From NCBI RefSeq assembly GCF_030527935.1, contig NZ_JAUMZV010000024.1, positions 1 to 32,524 on the forward strand: a DNA stretch of 32,524 nucleotides, written 5' to 3'. Position 1 is the stretch's first letter, and every line of letters begins with the position of its first letter. Below are positions 1-8,057 of the stretch, in pieces. The notes below the pieces were generated by a model, which saw only the letters and a list, made by a program, of their open reading frames with translations, did not search any database and was not told the DNA's origin. The DNA comes from Kingella sp. (in: b-proteobacteria) (GTDB lineage: Bacteria; Pseudomonadota; Gammaproteobacteria; Burkholderiales; Neisseriaceae). Both the position numbers and the translations under genes were made by a program.

Positions 1-59
1 CAACTTTTGTTCCGCTTATGGCATATCTTGCCGAAGCAGATTTGATTCAAATTTTGGTA

Positions 60-186
60 GTGTCCTAAAAAGTATGCTGCACTGCTGTTCCTTCCCCCGC
101 TGGCGGGAGAGGGAACAGATTGCGGAGTTTTTACCCAATACTGCTTGCTATCAACCATAATCAAGTCAGCATACTTTTTAGGACAC
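60..186. repeat. 127-bp element with 20-bp perfect terminal inverted repeats
   Basis: The ends GTGTCCTAAAAAGTATGCTG (60-79) and its exact complement (167-186) bound a non-coding core that contains a small CCCCCGCTGGCGGGAG-type hairpin. No transposase frame fits, so this is a MITE-like element. A degenerate partial relative starts at 15936. The right repeat also supplies the stop codon (178-180) of the decayed phage-like gene next to it. Family name unknown. Confidence 0.6.
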
Positions 187-697
187 CACCAAGTATTCAT
201 CCACCGCCCAGCGGTCATGCGTCGAGCGCGTGTTGCCTGAAAACGGGTGTTGCGCTTGCCATGCGCTGAATTTTTCGGCATCAAATGCACAACGCGCCCG
301 CCTTGGGCAACGATGGCGGAAGCGATGGATTGGCTGAGTTTCCGATCTATAACCGATGCTTCATGGTTTTTGTGTTCAAAAAACGGCGGGCAATCGTGGC
401 GGCTTTGATACCACAAGGCAAAGAATGGCGCGCCTGCTTGGGCATTTTGCATAAGACGTTGGATTTCGGCTTCACGGCGCGATAGCAAAAGTTTTAATTG
501 CCGCTCAATTCTTGCGGGGATAGGCTTTTCGCCTGTTTCCCAGTTATGCCATGCCCTTCCAGATGCACCGTTTGGATGCGCTTCGTCAATGGCAATATTT
601 CGCCCCGCCTCTACAACAGAGAGAAAAAAACAGGTGGCGGATGGCTTTAAGTTCAGTTCGTGCTTATGGCTTAATTCACAAAAAACACAAGAATTAA
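178..697 (-). pseudogene. Decayed phage-type HTH regulator-like gene
   Basis: On the minus strand a frame reads ELNLKPSATCFFLSVVEAG, then GRAWHNWETGEKPIPARIE and a helical stretch QLKLLLSRREAEIQRLMQ. The W..WE.G..PIP pattern resembles the helix-turn-helix of DUF1870/YdiL-like proteins found in neisserial prophages (family guess only). No ATG, GTG or TTG lies in this frame upstream. Near 260-280 the protein-like signal moves to another frame (FDAEKFSAWQAQHPF...), which ends at 178. Missing start plus frameshift mark a pseudogene. What the intact protein did is not known. Confidence 0.45.
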
Positions 698-952
698 GTT
701 AGAACCTGTATTCACTATTTTCATAGGCATCTTTTATGCCCTAAAAACGCGGCTACTGCGTTAAAAATGCTCGCAAGGTGTCCAACCTTGCTGCGCTTTT
801 TGCCTTGTATCCACGCTTTTATGCCATAAAATCTACCTATGCAAATAGTAAATACAGGTTCTTAATTACCGCACCAATCGCCGCAATAATCGCCAGCCAT
901 TTGCGCCATTGGTGCACTCTTTCGGCTGCGGGCGAGAGTGATGTTGTTTCAT
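671..952 (-). pseudogene. Small single-TM protein gene split by a MITE and a 1-nt deletion
   Basis: A good ribosome site (AAAGGA, 959-964) precedes ATG at 952, but that frame stops after 29 codons. Adding one A to the run after the ATG gives MKTTSLSPAAERVHQWRK followed by a hydrophobic segment, WLAIIAAIGAVINLILVFFV. The last part of that segment lies beyond the 160-bp MITE at 702-861. Removing the MITE and one TTA target copy joins the frame exactly to its stop at 671. The intact product would be about 39 residues with one membrane helix, possibly a phage holin-like protein. Function is not known. Confidence 0.5.
702..861. repeat. 160-bp MITE, copy 1, TTA target duplication
   Basis: Terminal inverted repeats GAACCTGTATTCACTATTT and its near-complement end at 861. 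TTA flanks both sides (699-701 and 862-864). The core has CTACTGCGTTAAAAATGCTCGC and CCTTGCTGCGCTTTTTGCC on its two arms. The same 160-bp element lies inverted at 26415-26574. It carries no coding frame. It interrupts a small membrane-protein gene. Confidence 0.75.
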
Positions 953-1032
953 TTTCAGTCCTTTAAGTAACGCGGTTAGGCAGCCTGAAAGGTGGCTGAT
1001 GCAACAAACCTACCACGCTTTGCCGTTTGGCT

Positions 1033-1785
1033 TCACTCGTTGGCGTTTTCAGGCTGCCGATAAAGGCAGGGGTTGCCTGTGTCTTTATCCAGCCCATCTA
1101 AATAGGCTTCGTGGTCGGCGGTTTCGTTAGCATCGGCGGTGAGCACGATAAGGTGGTCGGGGCGGGCGGTGGGTACAGGCGCGGCGGTGGTTTGGGCGAC
1201 TGGGGTGGTGGGCTCTTCTTCGCTTTCCAGTTCATCGGTTAGGCTAAATTGGTTGCGCGTCATGGCAAGGTACACGCCGCCGAGCAATTCGCAGTCTATC
1301 AGCGCGCCATGCAGCACGCGGCGGCTTCTGTCCACGCCTAGGCGGTTGCACAGCGCGTCTAGGTTGTTTTTTTGCCCTGGGTATTTGTTGCGCGCCATTT
1401 CTAGGGTGTCTATCACGCGGCACACGCTGTCTATGGGCGGCAGCCCTGCGTGGGCAAATTCGGCGTTGAGAAAGCCGATGTCAAATTTGGCGTTGTGGAT
1501 GATGAGTTCTGCGCCTTTAAGGAAGTCAAAGATTTGCTGGGCGACTTGGGCGAAGGTGGGTTTGCCTGCGAGCTGGTCTAGCGTGATGCCGTGGATGGCG
1601 GTGGCTTCGGCGGGGATGTCGCGCTCGGGGTGGATGTAGAGATGGAGCGTGTGTTCGGTGAGCTGGCGGTTTACCATTTCTAGCCCTGCGAATTCAATCA
1701 GGCGGTCGGGGTTTTCGGTGGCGGAGTGGTGGAAGCCTGTGGTTTCGGTATCTAGGATGATTTGACGGGGGTGTGCGGTGGTCAT
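1033..1785 (-). CDS. dnaQ: DNA polymerase III epsilon subunit (3'-5' proofreading exonuclease)
   Basis: This 250-residue protein opens with the DEDD exonuclease motif I (IILDTETTGF, residues 9-18). It continues with HGITLDQL, motif II (LIIHNAKFDIGFLNAEF) and motif III (LHGALIDCELLGGVY). This is the proofreading subunit that binds the polymerase alpha subunit in the replisome. Length and motif order match bacterial DnaQ, with a poorly conserved C-terminal tail for alpha binding. ATG at 1785 is preceded by AAAAAGG about 9 nt upstream. A DUS inverted pair separates it from the upstream small gene, so it is probably transcribed separately. Confidence 0.95.
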   Translation of the reverse strand: MTTAHPRQIILDTETTGFHHSATENPDRLIEFAGLEMVNRQLTEHTLHLYIHPERDIPAEATAIHGITLDQLAGKPTFAQVAQQIFDFLKGAELIIHNAKFDIGFLNAEFAHAGLPPIDSVCRVIDTLEMARNKYPGQKNNLDALCNRLGVDRSRRVLHGALIDCELLGGVYLAMTRNQFSLTDELESEEEPTTPVAQTTAAPVPTARPDHLIVLTADANETADHEAYLDGLDKDTGNPCLYRQPENANE

Positions 1786-1803
1786 GTTGCGTGCCTTTTT
1801 GTG

Positions 1804-1841
1804 TTTTCAGGCTGCCTAATGGGGATGTAGGCAGCCTGAAA
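1804..1841 (-). terminator. DUS inverted-pair terminator
   Basis: TTTTCAGGCTGCCT and AGGCAGCCTGAAA form an inverted pair with a short loop, just beyond the stop of the 70-residue gene at 1853. Paired uptake sequences acting as terminators are well known in Neisseriaceae. Confidence 0.6.
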
Positions 1842-1852
1842 GGGGTTGGGGG

Positions 1853-2065
1853 TTATTGATAAGGATTTTCTACGCCTGCGATGAGTTGCTGCAAGTAGTC
1901 GCGCAGTTGCGTTTCGCTGCATCCCATTAAGAGCGCGTCTTCAAATGCGTCTTGCGCGGCTTGGTAGAGCTCGGTCATGTTTTGGTTCATCACTTTAACT
2001 TTTTCGGTGCAGGATACGGGGCTGCCGTCGTCGCTGAACCATTTGGGCATGGCGGGTTGGGGCAT
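1853..2065 (-). CDS. Small conserved neisserial protein of unknown function
   Basis: The product is 70 residues, starting MPQPAMPKWFSDDGSPVSC. ATG at 2065 has AAGGA about 10 nt upstream. The sequence is soluble-looking and helical toward the C-terminus (MTELYQAAQDAFEDALL), with no signal peptide or membrane segment. I recall similar small proteins beside dnaQ in Neisseria, but no function is known to me. It lies between the NlpC/P60 gene and dnaQ on the same strand, bounded by DUS copies on both sides. Confidence 0.7.
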   Translation of the reverse strand: MPQPAMPKWFSDDGSPVSCTEKVKVMNQNMTELYQAAQDAFEDALLMGCSETQLRDYLQQLIAGVENPYQ

Positions 2066-2144
2066 GGGGTGGTGTGTCCTTGTTTTGGGTTTTAACTACG
2101 TTTCAGGCTGCCTATTGTTTGCTCTGTTGGTTTTTTCAGGCTGC

Positions 2145-3065
2145 CTAATTGCGGATGTAGTTTTGCGCGTTGTTGCGTTTCACGCGGCGGGCGGTGGCAT
2201 AGCGGGCATTCCAGTATTTGCTGGATAGGCTGGTGATTTCAATGCGTTTGCCTGTGCGCGGGGCGTGGATAAAGCGGTCGTTGCCGATATACATCCCTAC
2301 ATGGGAGATGCGCGAGCCGCGTGTGCGGAAGAAAACCATGTCGCCAGGGCGCAATTCGCTGCGGCTCACATAGCTGCCCACCGATGCTTGCGCGGCGGAA
2401 GTGCGCGGCAGATTGACGGCAAAGGCTTTGCGGAACACATATTGCATAAAGCCGCTGCAATCAAAGCCTGTGGGCGATGTGCCGCCAAAGCGGTAGGCTA
2501 CGCCGATAAAGCCCATGGCGTTGGAGATGAGTTCATCGGCATCGCCGCGCCCCATCGGTTCGGCGTTGGATGGCTCTTCGCCGGCGGCAACGGGTGGCGT
2601 GGCTTGGGCTTGCTGCTGTTGTTTTTGCTGGATGATGCTGCCGATGGCATCGTGGCTGGGGCTGGTTTGAGCAACGGCGGGCGGCGTTTTGCGTTGGATG
2701 ATTTTGCCGATTTCGTCTTGGGATGATTTGCGCGTGTCTTTTTTGCTGTCGTGTTTGGCTTCGCGCTTGCTGTCGCGTTTTTCTGATTTGCTGTCGCGTT
2801 TGGACGGCTCGGCTTTTTTGCTGTTTTTGTCGTTGGGTTTTTGTTTGTCTTTGATGATTTTGCCGATGGAGTCGGCTTTGGTTTTGGATTTAGATTTGTC
2901 TTTGCTGGATTTATCTTTGTCGGACTTGGCGGGCGCAGATTTGGCGGGGGCGGATTTGCTGGCGGCGGCTTTTGGAGCGCCTTTGGCTTTTGGAGCGGCT
3001 TGGGCGATACTGCTGCACGCCAATAGCAGGGCGAACGCAATAGGGCGGAGAAGTCGGTAGGTCAT
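2145..3065 (-). CDS. Secreted NlpC/P60-family peptidoglycan hydrolase with Lys/Ser-rich linker
   Basis: Residues 1-23 are a Sec signal peptide ending AQA. Residues about 24-170 are a low-complexity Lys/Ser/Ala linker. The C-terminal about 120 residues are an NlpC/P60 domain: catalytic Cys in FDCSGFMQYVF, catalytic His in SHVGMYIG and a third polar residue in FIHAPRTG. Such enzymes cut peptide stems of peptidoglycan in the periplasm. The linker repeats an (A/E/S)IG(K/S)II(K/Q).K motif three times (SIGKIIKDK, EIGKIIQRK, AIGSIIQQK), which is unusual and may bind a partner or the wall. ATG at 3065 fits the signal peptide, although the ribosome site is weak. Confidence 0.9.
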   Translation of the reverse strand: MTYRLLRPIAFALLLACSSIAQAAPKAKGAPKAAASKSAPAKSAPAKSDKDKSSKDKSKSKTKADSIGKIIKDKQKPNDKNSKKAEPSKRDSKSEKRDSKREAKHDSKKDTRKSSQDEIGKIIQRKTPPAVAQTSPSHDAIGSIIQQKQQQQAQATPPVAAGEEPSNAEPMGRGDADELISNAMGFIGVAYRFGGTSPTGFDCSGFMQYVFRKAFAVNLPRTSAAQASVGSYVSRSELRPGDMVFFRTRGSRISHVGMYIGNDRFIHAPRTGKRIEITSLSSKYWNARYATARRVKRNNAQNYIRN

Positions 3066-3189
3066 AACGTGAATGGGTTTGATACAAATGGGGGGGCATT
3101 CTAACCGATTTGGGCGGCTTGGCGTAGGGCTGTGTAAGCAAGGTTTTGCAAAGGTTTGGATGGGTTAAGTTAGGTTAGAATAAGAGCGT

Positions 3190-3232
3190 AAGGCAGCCTG
3201 AAAACGCATACGGCACGTTTTCAGGCTGCCTT
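3190..3232 (-). terminator. DUS inverted-pair terminator after sspAB
   Basis: AAGGCAGCCTGAAAACG and CGTTTTCAGGCTGCCTT form a hairpin downstream of sspB (stop 3310) and upstream of the NlpC/P60 gene. Confidence 0.6.
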
Positions 3233-3309
3233 TCGGTTTGGCGAGCAAAGGGCGTTGGGTTTGCAGGGCGTTAAGGCAGCCTGAAACCATGTTCACCACT
3301 TGCGTTGCG

Positions 3310-3744
3310 TTATTTCACCAATTTCAGGCTGCGTTTTTTGGGTGGCTCACCGGTTGCGCTGGCTTCGTTGTTTTCGCTGTTGTTGTTGGCGGGCGTTTCA
3401 GGCTGCCTTTGGGCATCGCTGGGGGTGTAGGGTTCTACTTCAAAGCCCATGCCTTCGCCTGTTTCTTTGGCAAATAGGCTGATAACGTGCCCGATGGGAA
3501 TCCAGATTTCTTGCGATACGCCGCCAAAGCGGGCGTGGAAGTTTACCCATTCGTTGTCAATAAACAGGTCTTTGGTGGCGGTGGGGCTGATGCTGAGCAC
3601 GATTTGGTCGTCTTGCACGTATTGCGCGGGCACGCGGGTGTGTTCGTTTACCCAAACGGCGATGTAGGGCGTGTTGCCGTTGTCTAAACACCATTCGTAT
3701 AGGGCGCGGATAAGGTAGGGCTTGGTGGATGTGGATTGGGTCAT
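3310..3744 (-). CDS. sspB: ClpXP protease specificity-enhancing factor SspB
   Basis: The protein has 144 residues. The N-terminal SspB fold is clear: TKPYLIRALYEWCLDNG, TPYIAVWV, RVPAQYVQDDQIVLSISPTA and FHARFGGVSQEIWIPIGHV. The tail is acidic and Asn/Gln-rich and ends in a hydrophobic/basic motif (KKRSLKLVK), the usual ClpX-binding tail. SspB delivers ssrA-tagged proteins to ClpXP in the cytoplasm. It follows sspA on the same strand with about 80 nt between them, the arrangement seen across beta- and gammaproteobacteria, so the two are probably one operon. Confidence 0.95.
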   Translation of the reverse strand: MTQSTSTKPYLIRALYEWCLDNGNTPYIAVWVNEHTRVPAQYVQDDQIVLSISPTATKDLFIDNEWVNFHARFGGVSQEIWIPIGHVISLFAKETGEGMGFEVEPYTPSDAQRQPETPANNNSENNEASATGEPPKKRSLKLVK

Positions 3745-3823
3745 GGTGGGGCTTTCATGGGGTGGTTGTACAAAACCCCTTTGCGGGTAAACAAAGGGGT
3801 GTGCTGCAAAGGCAGCCTGAAAA

Positions 3824-4429
3824 CTATTTGCGCATGGCTTTTTCGGCGGGGGTCAGGGCTTCGGTGAACGCGGGGCGTTGGAAAATGCGCTCGGCGGATT
3901 TGAGCAACGGCGCGGCGGATTTGGGCAGTTTGATGTCGTAGTGGGTTAAACGCCAAAGCAGCGGGGCAAGGGCAACGTCAATCATGGAGAATTCATCGCC
4001 TAACACATATTTATTTTTGGTGTAGGCGGGGGCAATCATGGTTAAGCCTTGGGCGATGGCTTCGCGGGCTTTGGCTTGGTCTTTGGCAGAAGCGGCGTTG
4101 TCTTCCAGCGTGGCAACGTGGACAAACAATTCTTTTTCTAGGCGGAACAGCACCAGCCGCCCGCGCCCGCGCATCACGGGGTCGGCGGGCATGAGCTGCG
4201 GATGGGGGAAGCGTTCGTCTAGGTATTCGTTGATGATGTTGGATTCGTAGAGAATTAAATCGCGCTCCACCAGCACGGGCACTTGGTTATAGGGGTTGAT
4301 GATGGCAAGGTCTTCGGGTTTGTTGAAGGTGTCGATGTCTTTGATTTCAAAGTCCATGCCTTTTTCAAACAGCACGAAGCGGCAGCGGTGGCTAAATGGG
4401 CAGGTGATGCCTGAATAGAGTGTCATCAT
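3824..4429 (-). CDS. sspA: Stringent starvation protein A (GST-fold RNA polymerase-associated factor)
   Basis: The chosen ATG at 4429 (MMTLYSGITCPFSHRCRFVLFEKGMDFE) has AAGGA at 4439-4443. An upstream TTG at 4465 lies inside a MITE and is rejected. The product is 201 residues, the usual SspA length. It has an N-terminal thioredoxin-like domain (CPFSHRCRFVL, NPYNQVPVLVERDLILYESNIINEYLDERFP) and a C-terminal helical GST domain. SspA binds RNA polymerase and adjusts transcription in starvation and acid stress. A 161-bp MITE ends about 10 nt upstream of the ribosome site, so the native promoter must lie beyond it or be supplied by it. Confidence 0.93.
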   Translation of the reverse strand: MMTLYSGITCPFSHRCRFVLFEKGMDFEIKDIDTFNKPEDLAIINPYNQVPVLVERDLILYESNIINEYLDERFPHPQLMPADPVMRGRGRLVLFRLEKELFVHVATLEDNAASAKDQAKAREAIAQGLTMIAPAYTKNKYVLGDEFSMIDVALAPLLWRLTHYDIKLPKSAAPLLKSAERIFQRPAFTEALTPAEKAMRK

Positions 4430-4451
4430 AATGGGGATTCCTTGTGGGTTA

Positions 4452-4612
4452 GGGTCTGTTGACAATCAACGTTTTGACGGCTTTTGCGCCCTAAAACGGC
4501 ATCTGCTGCGTTAAAAATACTTGCCTATGGACGGCATAGGCTCGCATTTTTGCCTTGCATCTGCCATTTTATGACGCAAAATCCGTTGCAAAAGTTGAAT
4601 GCCAACAGACCC
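4452..4612. repeat. 161-bp MITE, related family with different ends
   Basis: The ends are GGGTCTGTTG (4452-4461) and CAACAGACCC (4603-4612), flanked by TA on both sides. The core (CTGCTGCGTTAAAAATACTTGC ... TTTTTGCCTTGCATC) matches the cores of the elements at 702, 22963 and 26415, but the termini differ. It sits just upstream of sspA. Confidence 0.65.
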
Positions 4613-4747
4613 TAGGCAGCCTGAAAATGGTGGTGAGCGTTTTCAGGCTGCCTATGGGTTTGAAATACGATAGCGCAGAATTATAGCCGATTGTAAAGAT
4701 AAAAGCGAATTTTGGCGGATAATGCTATGTTTTGTTTGAATAAATAG

Positions 4748-4784
4748 GGCAGCCTGAAATCGTATTTTCATTTTCAGGCTGCCT
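4748..4784 (-). terminator. DUS inverted-pair terminator after the TauE/SafE gene
   Basis: GGCAGCCTGAAAT and ATTTTCAGGCTGCC form a hairpin immediately beyond the permease stop at 4800. A second DUS pair at about 4615-4654 lies closer to sspA. Confidence 0.6.
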
Positions 4785-4799
4785 TAACATTGCGCCAAA

Positions 4800-5591
4800 T
4801 TATTTAAACAACATCATCACCGCCACAAAACACAAAAACGCGCCAAACGCTTTTTTTAACACCGAAACAGGCAAGCGATTGGCTGCCATTGCGCCCAAAC
4901 GCGAAGTGAACACGCTGGCGGACACGATGCCAACAAACGCGGGCAAATACACAAAGCCGATGGAATAGGCGGGCATATCGGCAAAACGGCTGCCGCTTAA
5001 CATAAAGCTCACGGTTGCACCGATGGCCAGCAGCACGCCGCAGGCGGAAGATGTGCCGATGGCGCGTTTCATTTCAAAGCCGCGACTGTTTAAAAACGGC
5101 ACGATAAATGCGCCGCCGCCGATGCCCGCAAAGCTGGATAACGCGCCAATCACCACGCCCGCGATAATTTGCACCCGCGCGGTGAGCGGCTTGGCGAGCG
5201 GCGCGGATTTTCGCTGGCTGGCAATCAGCATTTTGATGGCGAGCAGCAGCATCATGGCGGCAAACAATTTCATCAGATGCGCTTTGGGCAGGCTGGACAC
5301 CCAGTAGCCACACACAAACACCGATGCCATCAGCGCGGGCACCAGCGCGCGGAACACGCGAAAATCCACATTGCCCAGCTTGCGATGCTGCCATGCCGAT
5401 GCGATGGATGTGAACACGATGGTGGCAAACGATGTGCCCAACGCCATCGCCATCAACTGCGCGTCGGGCACGCCTGCTTGCGGCAATAAAATCAACAGCA
5501 TGGGCACGATAATTGTGCCGCCGCCGATGCCAAACAGCCCTGCGAAAAAGCCTGTTACTGCGCCGATAAGGAGATAGGAGGGGAAAAGCAT
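4800..5591 (-). CDS. TauE/SafE (DUF81) family membrane permease
   Basis: The product is a 263-residue, strongly hydrophobic protein with about eight predicted membrane segments. The duplicated family signature is visible: GFFAGLFGIGGGTIIVPMLL near the N-terminus and GALSSFAGIGGGAFIVPFL near residue 150. Members export or import small sulfonates, sulfite or related anions across the inner membrane; the substrate cannot be told from sequence. ATG at 5591 follows AAAAGGACACCCCACC. It stands alone, with DUS copies at both ends. Confidence 0.88.
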   Translation of the reverse strand: MLFPSYLLIGAVTGFFAGLFGIGGGTIIVPMLLILLPQAGVPDAQLMAMALGTSFATIVFTSIASAWQHRKLGNVDFRVFRALVPALMASVFVCGYWVSSLPKAHLMKLFAAMMLLLAIKMLIASQRKSAPLAKPLTARVQIIAGVVIGALSSFAGIGGGAFIVPFLNSRGFEMKRAIGTSSACGVLLAIGATVSFMLSGSRFADMPAYSIGFVYLPAFVGIVSASVFTSRLGAMAANRLPVSVLKKAFGAFLCFVAVMMLFK

Positions 5592-5621
5592 GGTGGGGTG
5601 TCCTTTTGGGGTGATAGGGTT

Positions 5622-5655
5622 TTCAGGCTGCCTTTTGGGGAATAAGGCAGCCTGG
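5622..5655. repeat. DUS inverted pair
   Basis: TTTCAGGCTGCCTT and AAGGCAGCCTGG (last base divergent) lie upstream of the permease start. They may terminate readthrough from the aminopeptidase gene on the minus strand. Confidence 0.45.
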
Positions 5656-5681
5656 AAATGATGTTTACATAAATGGTTGGC

Positions 5682-5753
5682 GTAGGGTATGTGGCTTTGC
5701 CACGCACCGTTTAACTATGGCAAACGGTGCGTGAACAGGTTCACACACCCTAC
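5682..5753. repeat. Palindromic GTAGGGT...ACCCTAC repeat, copy 1
   Basis: A dyad of about 72 bp, with GTAGGGTATGTGGC at one end and CACACACCCTAC at the other and GCACCGTTT / AAACGGTGC inside. A related dyad lies at 32244-32314. It is non-coding and may form a long hairpin. Confidence 0.55.
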
Positions 5754-5796
5754 ATGCCCGTTGTATTCAAGGCAGCCTGAAAACCATAGCGAGCCG

Positions 5797-7575
5797 CTAA
5801 ATCGCCGCCGTCCGCTCAATCAGCCAATCTTTCGCTGCGCCCGCCACAAACGGCAGCAGTTGCTCGCGCACTTGGGCGTGGTAGGCGTTGAGCCAATCGC
5901 GCTCGTCTGGGCGCAGCAGCGTGGCATCCACCAGCCGCGTGTCAATCGGGCAAAGCGTTACCGTTTCAAAGCAAAGGTAGTCGCCAAACTGGGTTTCTTG
6001 CGGCTGGGCAACAGGGTGGGCAACGACTAGGCTTTCTATGCGGATGCCCCATTGGTTGGGGCGATAGAGCGCGGGTTCGTTGGATGTGAGCATCCCTTGG
6101 TGCAGCGCGTATTCGGGCGTGTTGGGCGCGAAGTAGGAGATGCGTTGCGGCGGTTCGTGCACGTTTAAAAAATAGCCCACGCCGTGTCCTGTGCCGTGTC
6201 CGTAGTCGCGCTGGGCTTGCCACAGCGGGGCGCGGCAGATGGCATCTATCATCGGCGCGGCGATGCCGTTGGGGAACACGGCGCGGGCAAGGGCGATGTG
6301 CGCTTGCAACACCAGCGTGAAGTCGCGGATTTGCGCGGCGGATGGCGTGCCGATGGGGACGGTGCGCGTGATGTCGGTGGTGCCGCAATGGTATTGTGCG
6401 CCGCTGTCTATCAGCAATAAGCCGTCGCCTGCGATTTTCAGGCTGCCTATGGCGGGGGCGGAGTAATGCGGCATCGCGCCGTTGGCGTTGTAGCCCGCAA
6501 TTGTGCCAAAGCTCTCGGAGACGAAATGGTCGCGCTGGCTGCGGTGGGCGAGCAGCATTTCGCCGATTTGGTATTCGGTGATGGGTTCGCCCTGCGCGAG
6601 ACGGTGTTCCAACTCGGCGAAGAAGCCACACAGCGCGATGCCGTCTTGCAGCATGGCTTGGCGGATGTTGGCGACTTCGGCGGCGCATTTTTCGGCTTTG
6701 AATTGGGTGGACGGATTGGCTTGCTCGCATTTCGCTACGCTGGGGGGCAGCTTGAAAACGGTAGACACGGCAACCTTGGCAGGGTCATACATCAGGCAGC
6801 CTGAAAGCTGCGCCAGCGCGTCTGCTGCGTGTTCATAGGGCTGGATTTGGATGGCGGCGGCGGTTAAGGCAGCCTGAATATCGGGCGTGATTTTGCTGGG
6901 GGCAACAAACAGCGTTGCCGTGCCGTTTGCGCCGATGAGCAAGTGCGACAGGAACACGGGGTTGTAGGCGATGTCGCTGCCGCGCAGGTTGGTGAGCCAT
7001 GCGATGTCGTCCAGCGCGGAGATAAAATGCCAATCCGCGCCCGTTTGGCGCATGGCTTGGCGCACGCGGTGCAGCTTTTCGGCGGCGGTGTGCGGCACAA
7101 ACTCGGCTTGTTGCGCGAACACGGGCGCGGTGGGCAGGGCAGGGCGGTTGTTGCCCCACGCTTCGGCGGTGTAGTCTATATCGTATTGGAGCGCGATGTT
7201 TTTCGGCGCAAAGGCAGCCTGAATGCGGCGCAGCTCGGCAATCGAAAGCATATCGGGCGCGATGCCCACGCGGGCTTGTTCAGGCAGCGTTTGCGCCAGA
7301 TGGGCGATGTGGTTGCGCCCGCTTTCTTGCTTTTGCAACGCGATGCCGCTGCCCGCTAACTCAGCTTCGGCTTGTGTCCAATAGCGCGAGTCTGTCCACA
7401 ATTCGGCGGTGTCTTGCTGCACCACCAGCACGCCCGCCGAGCCTGTGAAGCCCGAAAAATATTGGCGCGATTGCCAATGCTCGGGGATGTATTCGGAAAG
7501 ATGCGGGTCGGCGGTGGGGATGATGAGCGCGGTAAGTGCGTGGTGGGATAGGGTTTGGCGCAGGGGGGTGAGCAT
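5797..7575 (-). CDS. Aminopeptidase P family (M24B) Xaa-Pro aminopeptidase
   Basis: ATG at 7575 (MLTPLRQTLSHHAL) is preceded by AAAGGA at the right distance; a longer upstream frame start is rejected. The product is 592 residues, the long three-domain form like eukaryotic XPNPEP1. It has two creatinase-like N-terminal domains (LTDSRYW-type motif WTDSRYW) and a C-terminal pita-bread catalytic domain. All five metal ligands appear: Asp in LIDSGAQY and TTDITRTV, His in GHGTGHGVGYFL, Glu in TSNEPALY and Glu in CFETVTL. It removes N-terminal residues before proline in the cytoplasm. Several DUS copies lie inside the gene. Confidence 0.93.
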   Translation of the reverse strand: MLTPLRQTLSHHALTALIIPTADPHLSEYIPEHWQSRQYFSGFTGSAGVLVVQQDTAELWTDSRYWTQAEAELAGSGIALQKQESGRNHIAHLAQTLPEQARVGIAPDMLSIAELRRIQAAFAPKNIALQYDIDYTAEAWGNNRPALPTAPVFAQQAEFVPHTAAEKLHRVRQAMRQTGADWHFISALDDIAWLTNLRGSDIAYNPVFLSHLLIGANGTATLFVAPSKITPDIQAALTAAAIQIQPYEHAADALAQLSGCLMYDPAKVAVSTVFKLPPSVAKCEQANPSTQFKAEKCAAEVANIRQAMLQDGIALCGFFAELEHRLAQGEPITEYQIGEMLLAHRSQRDHFVSESFGTIAGYNANGAMPHYSAPAIGSLKIAGDGLLLIDSGAQYHCGTTDITRTVPIGTPSAAQIRDFTLVLQAHIALARAVFPNGIAAPMIDAICRAPLWQAQRDYGHGTGHGVGYFLNVHEPPQRISYFAPNTPEYALHQGMLTSNEPALYRPNQWGIRIESLVVAHPVAQPQETQFGDYLCFETVTLCPIDTRLVDATLLRPDERDWLNAYHAQVREQLLPFVAGAAKDWLIERTAAI

Positions 7576-7621
7576 GGGGGTGTCCTTTGGGGGATGGGAT
7601 GAGTGATAGCGAGTAAACAAA

Positions 7622-7657
7622 TTTCAGGCTGCCTTGATGGAATAGGCAGCCTGAAAA
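7622..7657. repeat. DUS inverted pair between pepP-like gene and epimerase fragment
   Basis: TTTCAGGCTGCCTT and AGGCAGCCTGAAAACC pair here. A third DUS at 7690-7703 overlaps the stop of the truncated epimerase, so the hairpin may terminate that short transcript. Confidence 0.5.
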
Positions 7658-7701
7658 CCGATTGGCTGGGCTACAACGCGCTGTCTTTGTTTTCAGGCTG
7701 C

Positions 7702-7992
7702 CTATTTCATCTTATCACATTCGTTTTCCAAATCGGCAGCGTCCAAGCCATCGGGCAGGTCGGTGAGCTCGTGGAAAATCACATCGGGGCGGATGTCGCC
7801 CACAGTTTTCAGCAAGCCGTCTGCGTCAAACGCATCGGCAATCACGGGCTTGATGCCCAGCGCGGCAAGCATTTCGGCTTTGGCAGGGCTGCGCGTGGTG
7901 CCATACACTTCATGCCCCGCCGCCAGCAGCATTTTGCACAACGGCAAACCAATCACGCCGCTTGCGCCCGCTACGAACATTTTTGGTGCCAT
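7702..7992 (-). pseudogene. Truncated NAD(P)-dependent epimerase/dehydratase (SDR) fragment
   Basis: The 96-residue frame begins MAPKMFVAGASGVIGLPLCK, with the Rossmann GxxGxxG motif (GASGVIG), and ends after LTDLPDGLDAADLENECDKMK. Full extended-SDR proteins run to about 280-320 residues and carry a YxxxK catalytic pair, which is absent here. ATG at 7992 has a good AAGGAA site, so the start is intact and about two thirds of the 3' end is lost. The stop is abutted by a DUS, a plausible recombination junction. A cofactor-binding stub might still be made, but activity is unlikely. Confidence 0.75.
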
Positions 7993-8057
7993 TTTTGTTT
8001 CCTTATATTGGGTTGAAAGGGCGCGGATTATATGCGATGTTTCCCCGCGCGATTGAT

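Noticed and set aside
4427..4465. Upstream TTG start for sspA
   Set aside because: It lies in the MITE end. The ATG at 4429 has a good ribosome site and gives the normal SspA length.
5966..6730. 254-codon open frame on minus inside the aminopeptidase gene
   Set aside because: It is Arg/His/Pro-rich, the usual product of a shifted frame in GC-rich coding DNA, and the other frame has full M24 motifs.
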